From assembly GCA_024224995.1 (NCBI GenBank), contig JAAENB010000390.1:1-38118 (forward strand): DNA of 38,118 nucleotides, given 5' to 3'. The notes below the pieces were generated by a model. The model did not search any database, had not been told where the DNA came from, and worked only from the letters and a program-made list of their open reading frames with translations. The position numbers and the translations under genes were made by a program. Of this stretch, positions 1 to 8,289 are shown one piece after another; position 1 is the first letter of the stretch; each line of letters starts with the position of its first letter. Source of the DNA: a bacterium (lineage in GTDB: Bacteria > Spirochaetota > UBA4802 > UBA5550).

Positions 1-118
1 GATCGGTGATCGGTGATCGGTTGAGAGAAGGGGTCAGGGGTCAGGGACCGGTTAAGAAAAAGCAGTAGAGGAGACAGGAAAGAGGGACAGGGAACAAGTC
101 ACTCTGAACTTTCCCCTC
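1..118. repeat. Heptanucleotide tandem repeats downstream of clpB
   Basis: The window opens with three copies of gatcggt (1-21), followed by two copies of ggtcagg (32-45). Both have a 7-base period but different unit sequences. No coding sequence is seen. The stretch lies just after the clpB stop codon. The same gatcggt unit returns on the other strand at 2984-3000 and 4699-4722. Confidence 0.75.
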
Positions 119-2719
119 TTACGCCCCCTTTGGGGGTTGGGAGGCAAAAACAATCCCTTTCCCGTCACTATCAACCGTAATCACCTGCTCCTCATGCACT
201 TCCCCGCCAAGCAGCTTCACGGAAAGCGGGTTAAGAATATGCCGTTGAATAGCGCGTTTAATAGGCCGGGCGCCAAACTGGGGATCGAACCCTTCGAGGG
301 AAAGGAACTCCATGGCTTTTTTAGTGATCTTAATAGAGATCCCCCGCTCTTTAAGACGGTTCGCCAGTTCAAGAACCTGGATTTTAATAATCCCTTTAAT
401 ATGCTTTTCCGAAAGGGGGTTAAAAATAATCGATTCATCGACCCGGTTAAGAAACTCCGGCTTAAAATGTTTCTTCATCTCCATCTCAACCCCGGCATGC
501 CGCTCCTCAATAGGAATGGAAGTATCGCTAATGAACGAAGTCCCGATATTGGAAGTCATAATAATGAGCGTATTACGGAAATCCACCACCCTGCCCTTGG
601 AGTCCGTAAGCCTGCCTTCGTCCAGAATTTGCAGGAAAATATTAAACACGTCATGATGCGCTTTTTCAATCTCATCAAATAACACCACCGAGTACGGTCT
701 ACGGCGCACCGCTTCCGTCAGCTGCCCGCCTTCGTCATAGCCCACGTAACCCGGCGGCGCGCCAATAAGCCGCGCCACAGCGTGTTTTTCCATGTACTCC
801 GACATGTCAATGCGGGTAACGGCTTTGGCGTCGTTAAAAATAAATTCAGCCACGGCTTTGGCAGTCTCGGTCTTCCCCACGCCCGTGGGCCCCAGGAAAA
901 TAAACGAGCCAATAGGCCTGCCCGGGTCCTGAATCCCCGACCGGGAACGGCGAACCGCGTCACTAATGGCGGAAATGGCAGCGTGCTGGCCAATGACCCG
1001 CTGCTCCAGGATCTTTTCCATTTTAAGGAGTTTTTCTTTTTCCCCTTCCAGCATACGGGAAACGGGAATCCCGGTCCACCTGCCAACCACCCCGGCGATC
1101 TCCTCTTCCGTAACCTCTTCTTTAAGAAGCGTGCCTTCGCCCTGCATTTCTTTGAGTTTACCGTTCATTTCACCAAGACGGTTTTCCAGCTCTTTAATTT
1201 TACCGTAGCGGATCTCGGCCACGCGGTTAAGATCGCCTTCCCGTTCGGCGCGTTGTTCTTCAACGCGGAATTGTTCAATGGCTTCTTTGATATTGCCAAT
1301 CCCCGTAAGGATCTCTTTTTCGCTCTTCCACCGGGCAACGAGGCCGTTCTTTTTCTCGTTCAGGTTGGCAAGTTCTTCATCGATCTTAGAGAGGCGTTCT
1401 ATGGAGGACTTGTCTTTTTCTTTTTTGAGCGCTTGTTTTTCAATGGCAAGCTGGCGAATGCGCCGTTCAATTTCATCAATTTCAATGGGCATGGAATCAA
1501 TCTCCATTTTAATCATGGAGGCCGATTCATCAATAAGGTCAACGGCTTTGTCCGGCAAAAAGCGGTCCGTAATATACCGGTCCGAAAGCACGGCGGCAGC
1601 CACAACAGCGGAGTCGGAAATACGCACCCCGTGATGGACTTCATATTTTTCTTTGAGGCCCCGAAGCATAGCAATAGTATCTTCAACCGAAGGTTCTTTC
1701 GCGTAAACAGGCTGAAACCGCCGCTCAAGCGCTTTATCTTTTTCAATATATTTCTGATATTCGTTCAGCGTAGTGGCCCCAATGGTACGGAGCTCACCCC
1801 TGGCAAGAGCGGGTTTAAGCATATTGGAAGCGTCGTTCCCGCCTTCGGCAGCGCCGGCCCCAACAAGCGTATGAAGCTCATCAATAAAAAGAATAATATC
1901 ACCATCCGATTCTTCAATCTCGTGAATAACCGCTTTAAGCCGTTCTTCAAATTCGCCCCGGTACTTGGCGCCGGCAATAAGCGCGCCCATATCCAGGCCC
2001 GCGATCCGCTTGTTTTTCAGGTTCTCGGGAACATCTCCGGAAACAATCCGCTGAGCAAGCCCTTCAATAATGGCGGTCTTCCCAACCCCGGCCTCACCAA
2101 TAAGCACGGGATTATTTTTAGTCCGCCGGGAAAGAACCTGCATCACCCTGCGGATCTCTTCGTCCCGGCCAATGACCGGGTCCAGTTTATTCATGCGGGC
2201 AAGCTTCGTAAGGTCGCGGGAGAACTTATCCAGGGCGTTATACTGCGCTTCGGCATTCTCGCCATCGGCGCGTTTGCTGCCGCGGATATCCACCAGCACT
2301 TTAAGAATATTATCACGAATAAAAGCATGGGCATTCAGCACTTTTTTAGCGCCCGTATCGCCATAGGACGAGAGCGCCAGGATCAGGTGTTCCGTACTGA
2401 GGTACTCATCATCCAGGTTCACGGCCTCGTTCCAGGCTTCATTAAGAATATCCCGCAGATCAACAGACAAAGCCCCGCCCCCGGGACCGCCGCCCATCTG
2501 GCGGGGAAGCGCTTCAATAATAACATCGGTCTCTTTAATAATCTCGGGAACAGAAGCCCCAATCTTCCGGGCAATGGAACCGAAAATCCCGCCGTCCTGT
2601 TCGGCCAGGGCTTTAAGCATATGTTCGGACCGAATATCACTATGATTTTTATCGGTCGCAAAATTTTGCGCCGTAGTAAAGGCATCTTGCGCCTTAAGAG
2701 TAAGTTTATCCATTCTCAT
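119..2719 (-). CDS. clpB: ATP-dependent chaperone ClpB (Hsp100 disaggregase)
   Basis: Cytoplasmic hexameric AAA+ disaggregase that, in known systems, works with DnaK to recover proteins from aggregates. The 866-residue length is normal for ClpB. In order, I see the double Clp N-domain (about 1-145), a first AAA+ module with Walker [10 protein letters not shown] near residue 205 and pore loop [12 protein letters not shown], a charged coiled-coil middle domain (about 400-525), and a second AAA+ module with GPTGVGKTE near 605 and pore loop GYVGYDEGG. It ends with the D2 small domain. The long middle domain separates ClpB from ClpA and ClpC. The frame stays open further upstream, but I chose the ATG at 2719 (MRMDKLTL) because GGAGG lies 8 bases ahead of it. 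It diverges from the permease at 3228. No CIRCE element is seen upstream. Function is near certain. Confidence 0.97.
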   Translation of the reverse strand: MRMDKLTLKAQDAFTTAQNFATDKNHSDIRSEHMLKALAEQDGGIFGSIARKIGASVPEIIKETDVIIEALPRQMGGGPGGGALSVDLRDILNEAWNEAVNLDDEYLSTEHLILALSSYGDTGAKKVLNAHAFIRDNILKVLVDIRGSKRADGENAEAQYNALDKFSRDLTKLARMNKLDPVIGRDEEIRRVMQVLSRRTKNNPVLIGEAGVGKTAIIEGLAQRIVSGDVPENLKNKRIAGLDMGALIAGAKYRGEFEERLKAVIHEIEESDGDIILFIDELHTLVGAGAAEGGNDASNMLKPALARGELRTIGATTLNEYQKYIEKDKALERRFQPVYAKEPSVEDTIAMLRGLKEKYEVHHGVRISDSAVVAAAVLSDRYITDRFLPDKAVDLIDESASMIKMEIDSMPIEIDEIERRIRQLAIEKQALKKEKDKSSIERLSKIDEELANLNEKKNGLVARWKSEKEILTGIGNIKEAIEQFRVEEQRAEREGDLNRVAEIRYGKIKELENRLGEMNGKLKEMQGEGTLLKEEVTEEEIAGVVGRWTGIPVSRMLEGEKEKLLKMEKILEQRVIGQHAAISAISDAVRRSRSGIQDPGRPIGSFIFLGPTGVGKTETAKAVAEFIFNDAKAVTRIDMSEYMEKHAVARLIGAPPGYVGYDEGGQLTEAVRRRPYSVVLFDEIEKAHHDVFNIFLQILDEGRLTDSKGRVVDFRNTLIIMTSNIGTSFISDTSIPIEERHAGVEMEMKKHFKPEFLNRVDESIIFNPLSEKHIKGIIKIQVLELANRLKERGISIKITKKAMEFLSLEGFDPQFGARPIKRAIQRHILNPLSVKLLGGEVHEEQVITVDSDGKGIVFASQPPKGA

Positions 2720-2909
2720 ATCAATTTCCTCCATGAAAAAAAAGTTCAAGGTTCGAGGGCTATGGGCACGCCGCCGGGACAAGCTCACCTGCCCGGGGGG
2801 TCACCCCCAAAAGGGCAGACATTGATCCTTTCAAAATCCCTGGATGTATTAGCCCATTTTTAAAAACCAGTCTCTTCCTGGTTTGTCACCCGTTTTATAG
2901 TACTTCTCA

Positions 2910-2935
2910 TAACGTGGGGTTTCAACCCCACGTTA
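2910..2935. repeat. Short hairpin, 12-base arms
   Basis: The arms taacgtggggtt and aaccccacgtta are perfectly complementary around a 2-base loop. A degenerate relative (aacgaggggc, then gccccacgct) occurs at about 31554-31580, so this looks like a dispersed palindrome and not a gene-specific site. No T-tract follows in either direction. Confidence 0.6.
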
Positions 2936-3083
2936 CACAAAGAAGTTCAAGGTTCAAGGTTTTTTAACACCGGGCCCTTTCTAACCGATCACCGATCACC
3001 CGGCCCACAGGGCCTCCGGTCACCATACTTTACCCGGGTATTTTAATAAATCAAATAATTATTTATTTCGAGGATAAAAACAG

Positions 3084-3104
3084 CTCAAATGTATATAATT
3101 TGAG
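3084..3104. promoter_or_regulatory. Inverted repeat ctcaaat-N7-atttgag in the clpB/permease divergent region
   Basis: Perfect 7-base arms flank a 7-base AT spacer that contains TATA-like sequence on both strands. It sits about 5 bases from a TTGACG box reading toward clpB (3110-3115, minus). The symmetry and position would suit a regulator site covering a promoter, but no known operator consensus is matched. A chance palindrome in AT-rich DNA is possible. Confidence 0.3.
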
Positions 3105-3149
3105 TAAAACGTCAAGAGAAAAACCAGGGGTCAGCTGCTCCCCCTCTTC

Positions 3150-3191
3150 CATTAACAATTAACAATTGACAATTCAGCATTAATCATTACC
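3150..3191. repeat. Six-unit heptanucleotide array
   Basis: The units, in order, are cattaac, aattaac, aattgac, aattcag, cattaat and cattacc. They keep a strict 7-base period and drift around the consensus (a/c)attaac. The array ends 36 bases before the permease start codon, so it may lie in that gene's 5' leader. Confidence 0.7.
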
Positions 3192-3227
3192 CTGTAACAC
3201 AGAAGCCAAAAAACCCCGGAGAGCACC

Positions 3228-4181
3228 GTGCCCATAGAAATAAAATTCCTGGTATTCCAGGTACTCATATTAATCCCGTTTATCCTGGGAACAATACTCA
3301 AAAAAAAGATCACGCGCCCGGCGGAATTCGCCCGCAAGCTCATACGCTTTAACCTGGCAGCGATCACACCGCCCGTAGTACTCTGGAGTATCTGGGGACT
3401 CACCATACACATGGACCTGCTCTATTTACCGCTCGCGGGCATCACCCTGGTGCTCCTGGGATTTATACTGGGCAGGCTGAGTCTGCCGCTCCTGCGCCGG
3501 GAAGGAAAAAGCAAAGCAACCTGGTTAATCAGCAGCTCCCTGGCAAACCACGGCTTTACCATGGGCGGGTTTATCTGTTATCTCTTTGTGGGAGAAAAGG
3601 GCCTGGGCCTCTCGTCCATATTCCTCATATATTTTATGCCCTATATCTTCCTGGTAATATTCCCCTTCTCCCGGAGAGCGTCACGCGGCACCGGGCACGA
3701 AGAAAAAAAACAAAGTGTGATACCAGGTCTCAAGGAGTTTTTCCGAGACCCCCAGAACCTCACCCTGTACGCGGTCTTCGCGGCCCTTCTCCTCCATCTT
3801 TTTTCCACCCCAAGGCCCGATATTTATTTTCCAATAGATATCCTCTTAATGATATCAATATCACTCTATTATTTCACCCTGGGAATAAACTTCACCTTCG
3901 GCGATGTACGGGCAATAAAAAGAGAGCACCTGCTCCTGGCGGCAATCAAATTCTTAATATTACCGGTAATAACATACCTTCTCTTAAGGATCGTAAACCT
4001 GGACAAAGACGTGGAACAGGTAATACTCATAGAGTCCTGCATGCCCGCGGCAGTCTATTCCGTAGTCAGCTCCATCCTCTACGATCTCGACTCCCCACTC
4101 GCGTCGGGCTTATTCGTGGCAAACACCATACTCTTTATATTCCTCGTCCTGCCGGTATTGTTTATGACTTATATATTGTAG
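3228..4181 (+). CDS. AEC-family (auxin efflux carrier-type) permease
   Basis: Inner-membrane secondary transporter of 317 residues, almost wholly hydrophobic, with about nine or ten membrane segments and one charged cytoplasmic loop near residues 145-165 (GTGHEEKKQ). The C-terminal half carries the usual AEC pattern: a MPAAVYSV-type segment (about 278-285) followed by LASGLFVANT. The family, which includes MdcF and YfdV relatives, exports or imports organic acids. The substrate cannot be read from sequence. The start is GTG at 3228 with a ggaga ribosome-binding site just upstream. It is a single gene, divergent from clpB, and its stop codon is followed at once by a repeat-rich spacer. Confident on family, unsure of substrate. 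Confidence 0.8.
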   Translation: MPIEIKFLVFQVLILIPFILGTILKKKITRPAEFARKLIRFNLAAITPPVVLWSIWGLTIHMDLLYLPLAGITLVLLGFILGRLSLPLLRREGKSKATWLISSSLANHGFTMGGFICYLFVGEKGLGLSSIFLIYFMPYIFLVIFPFSRRASRGTGHEEKKQSVIPGLKEFFRDPQNLTLYAVFAALLLHLFSTPRPDIYFPIDILLMISISLYYFTLGINFTFGDVRAIKREHLLLAAIKFLILPVITYLLLRIVNLDKDVEQVILIESCMPAAVYSVVSSILYDLDSPLASGLFVANTILFIFLVLPVLFMTYIL

Positions 4182-4245
4182 ACTCTCAAGAAACTCTTTT
4201 TAAATAGGGCTGGTTTCCCGGGGATTTTGCCCGGGGTCTGTTTTG

Positions 4246-4266
4246 AGACGTTGCAGTGCAACGTCT
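4246..4266. repeat. Palindrome of the agacgttgc family, copy 1
   Basis: A 21-base palindrome with agacgttgca as its left half. Related copies are at 17309-17329 and 28901-28921, and a more diverged form is at 19343-19370. It lies about 65 bases after the permease stop, so it could act in 3'-end formation, but no T-tract follows. Confidence 0.65.
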
Positions 4267-4698
4267 TTACGGGCTGGTTTCCGAAGATTTTATCCCGGGG
4301 CCTTGCTCTGCCTCACGGGGTTTTTAACCCCGGGAAACAGAAAAGGCTCCGGTTAATATCACCCCAAACAGAAACCGATCCATATATATAAACAGTTTCT
4401 GACCTATTTTTCCCGGCCATCCGGTCCCTGAGCGGAGCCGAAGGGCCGGGTCCACACTCTCAAGAAATTCTTTTTAAACAGGGCCTGTTCCCGGGAGATG
4501 TTATCCGGGTTCTGCTCTGCTGCCCTATGGGGTGCGACCCCTGCGAGGGGTTAAAACCCCGGGCTAAAATTAGCTCATTTTCAAAAACTCTTGCGCCCCC
4601 TCCGGGGGTTGGGGGGCCGAGAGAAACAGCCCCTGGTATTATTATATATCACCGCAGTTTCTTCCATATTCTCCCCGGCCCTGCCGGTATCATTCTTA

Positions 4699-4722
4699 AC
4701 CGATCACCGATTACCGATTACC
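4699..4722. repeat. accgatc/accgatt heptad array
   Basis: Three heptads (accgatc, accgatt, accgatt) and a partial fourth (acc). The unit is the same as at 2984-3000 and, on the opposite strand, at 1-21. Confidence 0.7.
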
Positions 4723-4786
4723 TCTTTTTCCTGGACATTTCCAGATATGTCTGATTTTGCCGTGACAACGCGGTAAAATCGTTGTA

Positions 4787-4816
4787 TTGTTACTACCGTC
4801 CGGACGGTTCTAAAAT
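4787..4816 (+). promoter_or_regulatory. Promoter with a palindromic operator in its spacer
   Basis: TTGTTA (4787-4792) and TAAAAT (4811-4816) are 18 bases apart. The spacer contains the perfect 14-base palindrome accgtccggacggt (4795-4808), a form typical of TetR/AcrR-family operators. A repressor bound here would block RNA polymerase, so the lipoprotein gene at 4856 is probably ligand- or stress-controlled. No regulator gene is next to it. Confidence 0.5.
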
Positions 4817-4855
4817 ACGCACAAATTAAAATTTAAGTATCTGGAGGAGGCTTTA

Positions 4856-5857
4856 ATGGCTTCAATTAAATCAATAAAATCAATATTTTCATTCGTTATT
4901 TTGTCGGTATTCCTGTTTGCGGGATGCGGGGATATTACTACTCTGGCAGATGATATACCTGACGCGGAAAACCTGTTTTTTACCTCAGACGGAAGACTCT
5001 TTATTACAGGTTCAGAGCATATTTATGAGTATACTGAAAGTGAAGGAGCTAAAGTTGTTTATAATACACCAAAGGCGGAGTTTGGCGGTATGGCCCAGTA
5101 TGGGGATTCTTTATACGCAGTCCGAATGACAGTACAGTTTGATCTTTGTCAGCAAATAGACCTGGTTGAAATGATTAACCAGGGGCTGGTTCCATACCTG
5201 TATAATATGCTGAGTGATATTATAATAGAAAAAGAGCTCGTAAGAGCGGATCTTACGGAATCAACTCTTTCTTTTAAGCCGGTTTATGTCTTGCGGGATA
5301 TGTTTATGCCCAATGGAATGGTTGCCGATGATTCCGGTAACCTCTATATTGCCGATGAAACCATAGTTTCCCTGGGGCAAATTGTAAAAGTGAATGTTTC
5401 GGGCGATACCATAACCCAGGAAACCTGGTTATCGACAGATGATGGTCTTTCTTCTCCTAATGGAATGGCCGTCAGGGGAAATACCATATATTTTACCGAT
5501 TTTAAGATGAGTTCCGCTAAAGCTATGGTTAAAAAGGTCAACATTATTGACGGTTTTCCCGGACCAGTAACAACCCTGTATACAAAAACAGGCTTTTTCG
5601 ATGACCTTGATGCCGGTTCATACAGGGGAATTGACGGAGTGGTCGTTGCTGATTACGCGGGCAGATCTTTGCTGCTGGTTAAAGAGAGCGGCGGCCTGGT
5701 CACCCCAATAAAGGAGGGAGAACTGGATTATCCTTCTGCTGTCCTCATCGGAAGAGGATCAATGTTTGACTCCCATGAGCTGATCGTAACAGAAAAAGGC
5801 TTTATATTCGAAAAAAATTCAAATTTCGGAAACAAAGTCATTCTCATCGAAGAGTGA
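4856..5857 (+). CDS. Probable beta-propeller lipoprotein (SMP-30/NHL-like)
   Basis: Exported lipoprotein of 333 residues. The first 23 residues form a lipoprotein signal peptide ending in the lipobox LFAGC, with Cys24 as the predicted lipidated residue. The rest has the rhythm of a propeller: repeated turns such as SDGRLFITG, DSGNLYIADE and GNTIYFTDF spaced about 40-50 residues apart. The nearest known folds are SMP-30/gluconolactonase-like and NHL propellers. I cannot confirm catalytic metal ligands, so an enzymatic role is not claimed. A strong ggaggagg ribosome-binding site precedes ATG 4856. The gene has its own promoter with a palindromic operator and is followed by a hairpin at 5869-5896. 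A second propeller-like lipoprotein lies two genes on. Family placement is tentative; export is fairly sure. Confidence 0.65.
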   Translation: MASIKSIKSIFSFVILSVFLFAGCGDITTLADDIPDAENLFFTSDGRLFITGSEHIYEYTESEGAKVVYNTPKAEFGGMAQYGDSLYAVRMTVQFDLCQQIDLVEMINQGLVPYLYNMLSDIIIEKELVRADLTESTLSFKPVYVLRDMFMPNGMVADDSGNLYIADETIVSLGQIVKVNVSGDTITQETWLSTDDGLSSPNGMAVRGNTIYFTDFKMSSAKAMVKKVNIIDGFPGPVTTLYTKTGFFDDLDAGSYRGIDGVVVADYAGRSLLLVKESGGLVTPIKEGELDYPSAVLIGRGSMFDSHELIVTEKGFIFEKNSNFGNKVILIEE

Positions 5858-5868
5858 GTGTTTGTTTT

Positions 5869-5896
5869 CCCCCTGATCCCCCGGAGGATCAGGGGG
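5869..5896 (+). terminator. Probable intrinsic terminator after the lipoprotein gene
   Basis: Perfect 11-base stem (ccccctgatcc with ggatcaggggg) and a 6-base loop, starting 12 bases after the stop codon. Pyrimidine-rich DNA with T runs follows (to about 5945), although the T run is not immediate. Confidence 0.6.
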
Positions 5897-6006
5897 CTCT
5901 CTTCCCTTGCCCCTTTTTCCTTGCCCCTGTTTTCTTTTTTCTCTTGATTTTATAAGCAAAAAAGAGGACATTGTATGCAGTATCCGGAGGGTCAGGAGTA
6001 TGCAGA

Positions 6007-6687
6007 ATGGAAAATAAAATGATACGATTAATATGCTCGGAAGCAACCGCTCGAACGCATTCCTACGAGAAAAGAACCGGAGAGGTTGTAGAGACGGAAG
6101 CGTATAAAGTGCGGGGCTATATTGAAACGGAAAAACTGGAAGGGAAAAAATCGGTTATTGTGAGGAGTTCCTGCAATAACTGGGAGCCGGCGTACGCGAA
6201 TTTTTTAGAGTCTCTGAGTCCAACAAAAGAATTATGGGAATTTTCCATTGGGAATTACAATCCCTATGATATAAAAAAGGATTTTGGGAGCTACAGCAAT
6301 AACTTCATCCCCGGGTATAAGCTCACTCTCAGGTTCCGAGCGGGAGAGCAGGAATTTCTTGATGATAATAATTCGGAAAAATACGAGTCCGCGTATGGCG
6401 GTGAGATTGATGAGCGGAAAGTAATACTCATATCGCATCATTGGGGCATTATCCTGGCAAAAGATTTTGGAAGTGAAAGACAGGTGAAAGTGCTGTATAC
6501 CTATGATGGCTGGGAAACCGTAAAGACCATAGAGGCTGACTACATGAAACCATTTTTTGGCACCGGAGCTTCATTGTGGAGCTATGATATCCCGGAAGTG
6601 AGTGCCCCCCTGGAATTGTCTGTATCCTATACTGTAGATAATGAGAAATTCTGGGATAATGATGATGGCAGGAATCATAAATTTTGA
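6007..6687 (+). CDS. Tandem CBM21-like carbohydrate-binding protein
   Basis: The 226-residue protein has no signal peptide, so it is probably cytoplasmic. It contains two related halves. Each has a beta-sandwich pattern with a Trp in the first strand pair (SSCNNWEPAY near residue 57; YTYDGWETV near 165) and a closing acidic-aromatic motif (FLDDNNSEKY near 125; FWDNDDGRNH near 215). Trp-rich first half plus a W/F-x-D-N-N ending is the hallmark of CBM21 domains, which bind glycogen or starch in phosphatase regulatory subunits and glucoamylases. I infer an alpha-glucan-binding scaffold. The frame is open from a TTG at 5971, but ATG 6007 has aggag 8 bases upstream. The next gene overlaps this stop by 4 bases, so the two are probably translationally coupled. 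Binding is inferred, not shown. Confidence 0.6.
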   Translation: MENKMIRLICSEATARTHSYEKRTGEVVETEAYKVRGYIETEKLEGKKSVIVRSSCNNWEPAYANFLESLSPTKELWEFSIGNYNPYDIKKDFGSYSNNFIPGYKLTLRFRAGEQEFLDDNNSEKYESAYGGEIDERKVILISHHWGIILAKDFGSERQVKVLYTYDGWETVKTIEADYMKPFFGTGASLWSYDIPEVSAPLELSVSYTVDNEKFWDNDDGRNHKF

Positions 6688-7637
6688 ATATACAATATAA
6701 ACATCTAATTATTTTTTTAGCTCTTTTTCTCTTTATTAGCTTTAACGGCGCGTGTAAAAAAAAGGCTGAACAATGGCCTTTTCCCAATATAGAGCCGGTA
6801 TATCCGAAAGCGTACAGCTCTTTCGACTTTGACGGTATATCTGAGTCTTCAGGTCTTGTAAAAAGCAGGAAGTGGGAAAATGTTTATTGGACCCTCAATG
6901 ATTCCGGAAACCAGGCAAAGATTTATCCCGTAACCAGGGAAGGAAAACTGATCAAACCGCAGACACACAGCTCTTCCGAAGGAATAGTTGTTAAGAACGC
7001 TGAAAATACAGACTGGGAAGATATTGCGGCAGATGATAAAGGGAATCTTATTATTGGAGATTTTGGTAATAACAAGAATACCCGGAGAGACCTGGTCTTA
7101 TATATAGTAAAAGAACCGGACCCATATACCACCGTAGAAGTAGAGGCCGCTCAAAAGATACCCTTCTATTTCCCGGACCAGGAAGGATACCCGCCTCAAA
7201 AGAAAAATTTCGACCTGGAAGCCCTTTTTGTGGCAAATGGCAGGTTTTATGTTTTAACAAAGCATAGAAGTGACATAAATACAAAATTGTATCGTTTTGA
7301 CTCTTTAGATTCCTCAAAGAAAAATCCGCTAACCTTGCTGGGAACCTATGCGATACAGGGACGGGTAACCGGGGCAGATACATCACCCGATGGCAATATG
7401 TTGACAGTACTAACATATTACGGGATCTGGCTTTTTGAAGCAAAACAAGGGACAGATTTTTTTAAAGGGGAATTCTCCTGGCTTCCCATGGTTGCCGGGC
7501 AGTGTGAGGGGATCTGTTTTGATGGAGATACAATTGTAATCAGCAATGAAGAGAAAATGCTTTTTGAAGTGAATCCGGACAAAATACGGAACTCAAAGGC
7601 CCTTCCTGCTGCGTTTTCCATGAAAGTACTGCCATAG
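6684..7637 (+). CDS. Probable propeller-type lipoprotein
   Basis: Exported lipoprotein of 317 residues. The signal peptide ends at FNGAC with Cys24 lipidated, followed by a basic KKK stretch. The mature part has propeller-like spacing: NVYWTLNDSGN, NTDWEDIAADDKGNLIIGDFGNN, NFDLEALFVANGRFYVLTKHR and GADTSPDGNMLTVLTY. The motifs WEDIA and FDLEAL with nearby Asp/Asn recall uncharacterised propeller proteins of Gram-negative bacteria; no catalytic role can be assigned. The start is TTG 6684, which overlaps the preceding stop in the four bases TTGA. No in-frame ATG exists near the signal peptide, so the weak start and coupling to the CBM21-like gene look real. The stop is followed by the next operon's promoter. 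Confidence 0.65.
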   Translation: MNIQYKHLIIFLALFLFISFNGACKKKAEQWPFPNIEPVYPKAYSSFDFDGISESSGLVKSRKWENVYWTLNDSGNQAKIYPVTREGKLIKPQTHSSSEGIVVKNAENTDWEDIAADDKGNLIIGDFGNNKNTRRDLVLYIVKEPDPYTTVEVEAAQKIPFYFPDQEGYPPQKKNFDLEALFVANGRFYVLTKHRSDINTKLYRFDSLDSSKKNPLTLLGTYAIQGRVTGADTSPDGNMLTVLTYYGIWLFEAKQGTDFFKGEFSWLPMVAGQCEGICFDGDTIVISNEEKMLFEVNPDKIRNSKALPAAFSMKVLP

Positions 7638-7662
7638 TTGTATGATTTAATATATTTTTTAG

Positions 7663-7690
7663 TTGATTTACTAAAACCACCCTATATACT
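7663..7690 (+). promoter_or_regulatory. Promoter of the macro-pyrF-GGDEF-DUF1175 operon
   Basis: TTGATT (7663-7668) and TATACT (7685-7690) with a 16-base spacer, about 50 bases before the macro-domain start codon. It is the best sigma-70-type match in this 103-base gap. Confidence 0.5.
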
Positions 7691-7740
7691 TGCTTAAAAT
7701 TTTTTTACTCTGGAATCAAGAGAAGGCAGGTTTTTTATTC

Positions 7741-8286
7741 ATGAATAATACAACAACTATTCTTGAGCATGTTCATATAAAACAGGCCGATATTACAAAA
7801 GAACAAACCGGGGCTATTGTTAACGCGGCAAATCCAAGTCTTCTTGGCGGCGGCGGAGTTGATGGAGCTATTCACCGGGCAGCCGGGCCGGGGCTTTATG
7901 AGGAATGTAAAAAAGTTGGAGGCTGTTCTCACGGAGAAGCTCGAATAACAAAAGGATACAAGCTTGCGGCAGAAAATGTTATACATACTCCGGGGCCAAT
8001 ATATAAGGACGGAATGAATGGAGAAGGGGATATTTTAAAAAATTCGTATTATAATTCCCTTCTTTTAGCCAGGGAGAATGACCTTCGGTCTATCTCATTT
8101 CCCGCGATTTCAACCGGAGTGTATGGATTTCCCAAAGAAGAGGCATGTTCCATCGCGGTAAATACGGTTGTGGAATTTATGGAACAATATTCGTATATAC
8201 TGGATGTATATTTTGTTCTTTTCGACAGCCGTAATTATAATATCTATAAGAATTTTATAGCAAATAAAATGAAACAGGAAAATTGA
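7741..8286 (+). CDS. Macro-domain protein (probable ADP-ribose / O-acetyl-ADP-ribose hydrolase)
   Basis: Stand-alone macro domain of 181 residues, cytoplasmic. MacroD-type signatures are all present: NAANPSLLGGGGVDGAIH near residues 29-46 (Asn for catalysis, glycine-rich phosphate loop), GEARITKGY near 65-73, a HTPGPIY segment near 83 and ISFPAISTGVYGFP near 121-134. Family members remove ADP-ribose from proteins or deacetylate O-acetyl-ADP-ribose. I chose ATG 7741 (MNNTTT) over the upstream TTG because the domain starts right after it. It is the first gene of a compact operon: pyrF follows after 3 bases. The pairing with a nucleotide-synthesis gene suggests a housekeeping nucleotide-metabolite role, but this is inference. 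Confidence 0.88.
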   Translation: MNNTTTILEHVHIKQADITKEQTGAIVNAANPSLLGGGGVDGAIHRAAGPGLYEECKKVGGCSHGEARITKGYKLAAENVIHTPGPIYKDGMNGEGDILKNSYYNSLLLARENDLRSISFPAISTGVYGFPKEEACSIAVNTVVEFMEQYSYILDVYFVLFDSRNYNIYKNFIANKMKQEN

Positions 8287-8289
8287 AAT

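Larger units (their letters stand above)
2720..3227. other. Divergent intergenic region between clpB and the permease, with repeats
   Basis: No gene is seen in these 508 bases. They hold gttcaag-type heptads (2744-2757 and 2945-2958), a near-perfect hairpin at 2910-2935, two accgatc heptads (2984-3000), an AT-rich stretch (about 3040-3110) with an inverted repeat at 3084-3104, and a six-unit heptad array (3150-3191). Promoters for both flanking genes should lie here. A TTGACG box reading toward clpB is at 3110-3115, with TA-rich sequence further along. Confidence 0.6.
4182..4855. repeat. Mosaic of dispersed intergenic repeats (674 bases)
   Basis: No gene is seen before 4856. The order is: a caagaaactctttttaaa block (about 4187); a pair of gggctggttt blocks around a palindrome (4246-4266); an acagtttctgacctattt block (about 4391); the ctgagcggagccgaag motif (about 4429); and a block from about 4480 to 4625 that returns at about 31617-31795. 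Three accgatc/t heptads (4699-4722) and the promoter of the next gene close the region. Open frames here are low-complexity and unlikely to be genes. Confidence 0.7.

Noticed and set aside
2744..2757. tRNA T-loop (ggttcgagg)
   Set aside because: No cloverleaf can be built around it; it is part of the gttcaag/gttcgag heptad family.
782..2863. Long open frame on the plus strand opposite clpB (693 codons)
   Set aside because: It mirrors clpB on the other strand, has no ribosome-binding site or motif, and is a by-product of the codon use of a real gene.
2720..3227. CIRCE heat-shock operator upstream of clpB
   Set aside because: The TTAGCACTC-N9-GAGTGCTAA pattern is not present; the only inverted repeat (ctcaaat/atttgag) differs in arms and spacing.
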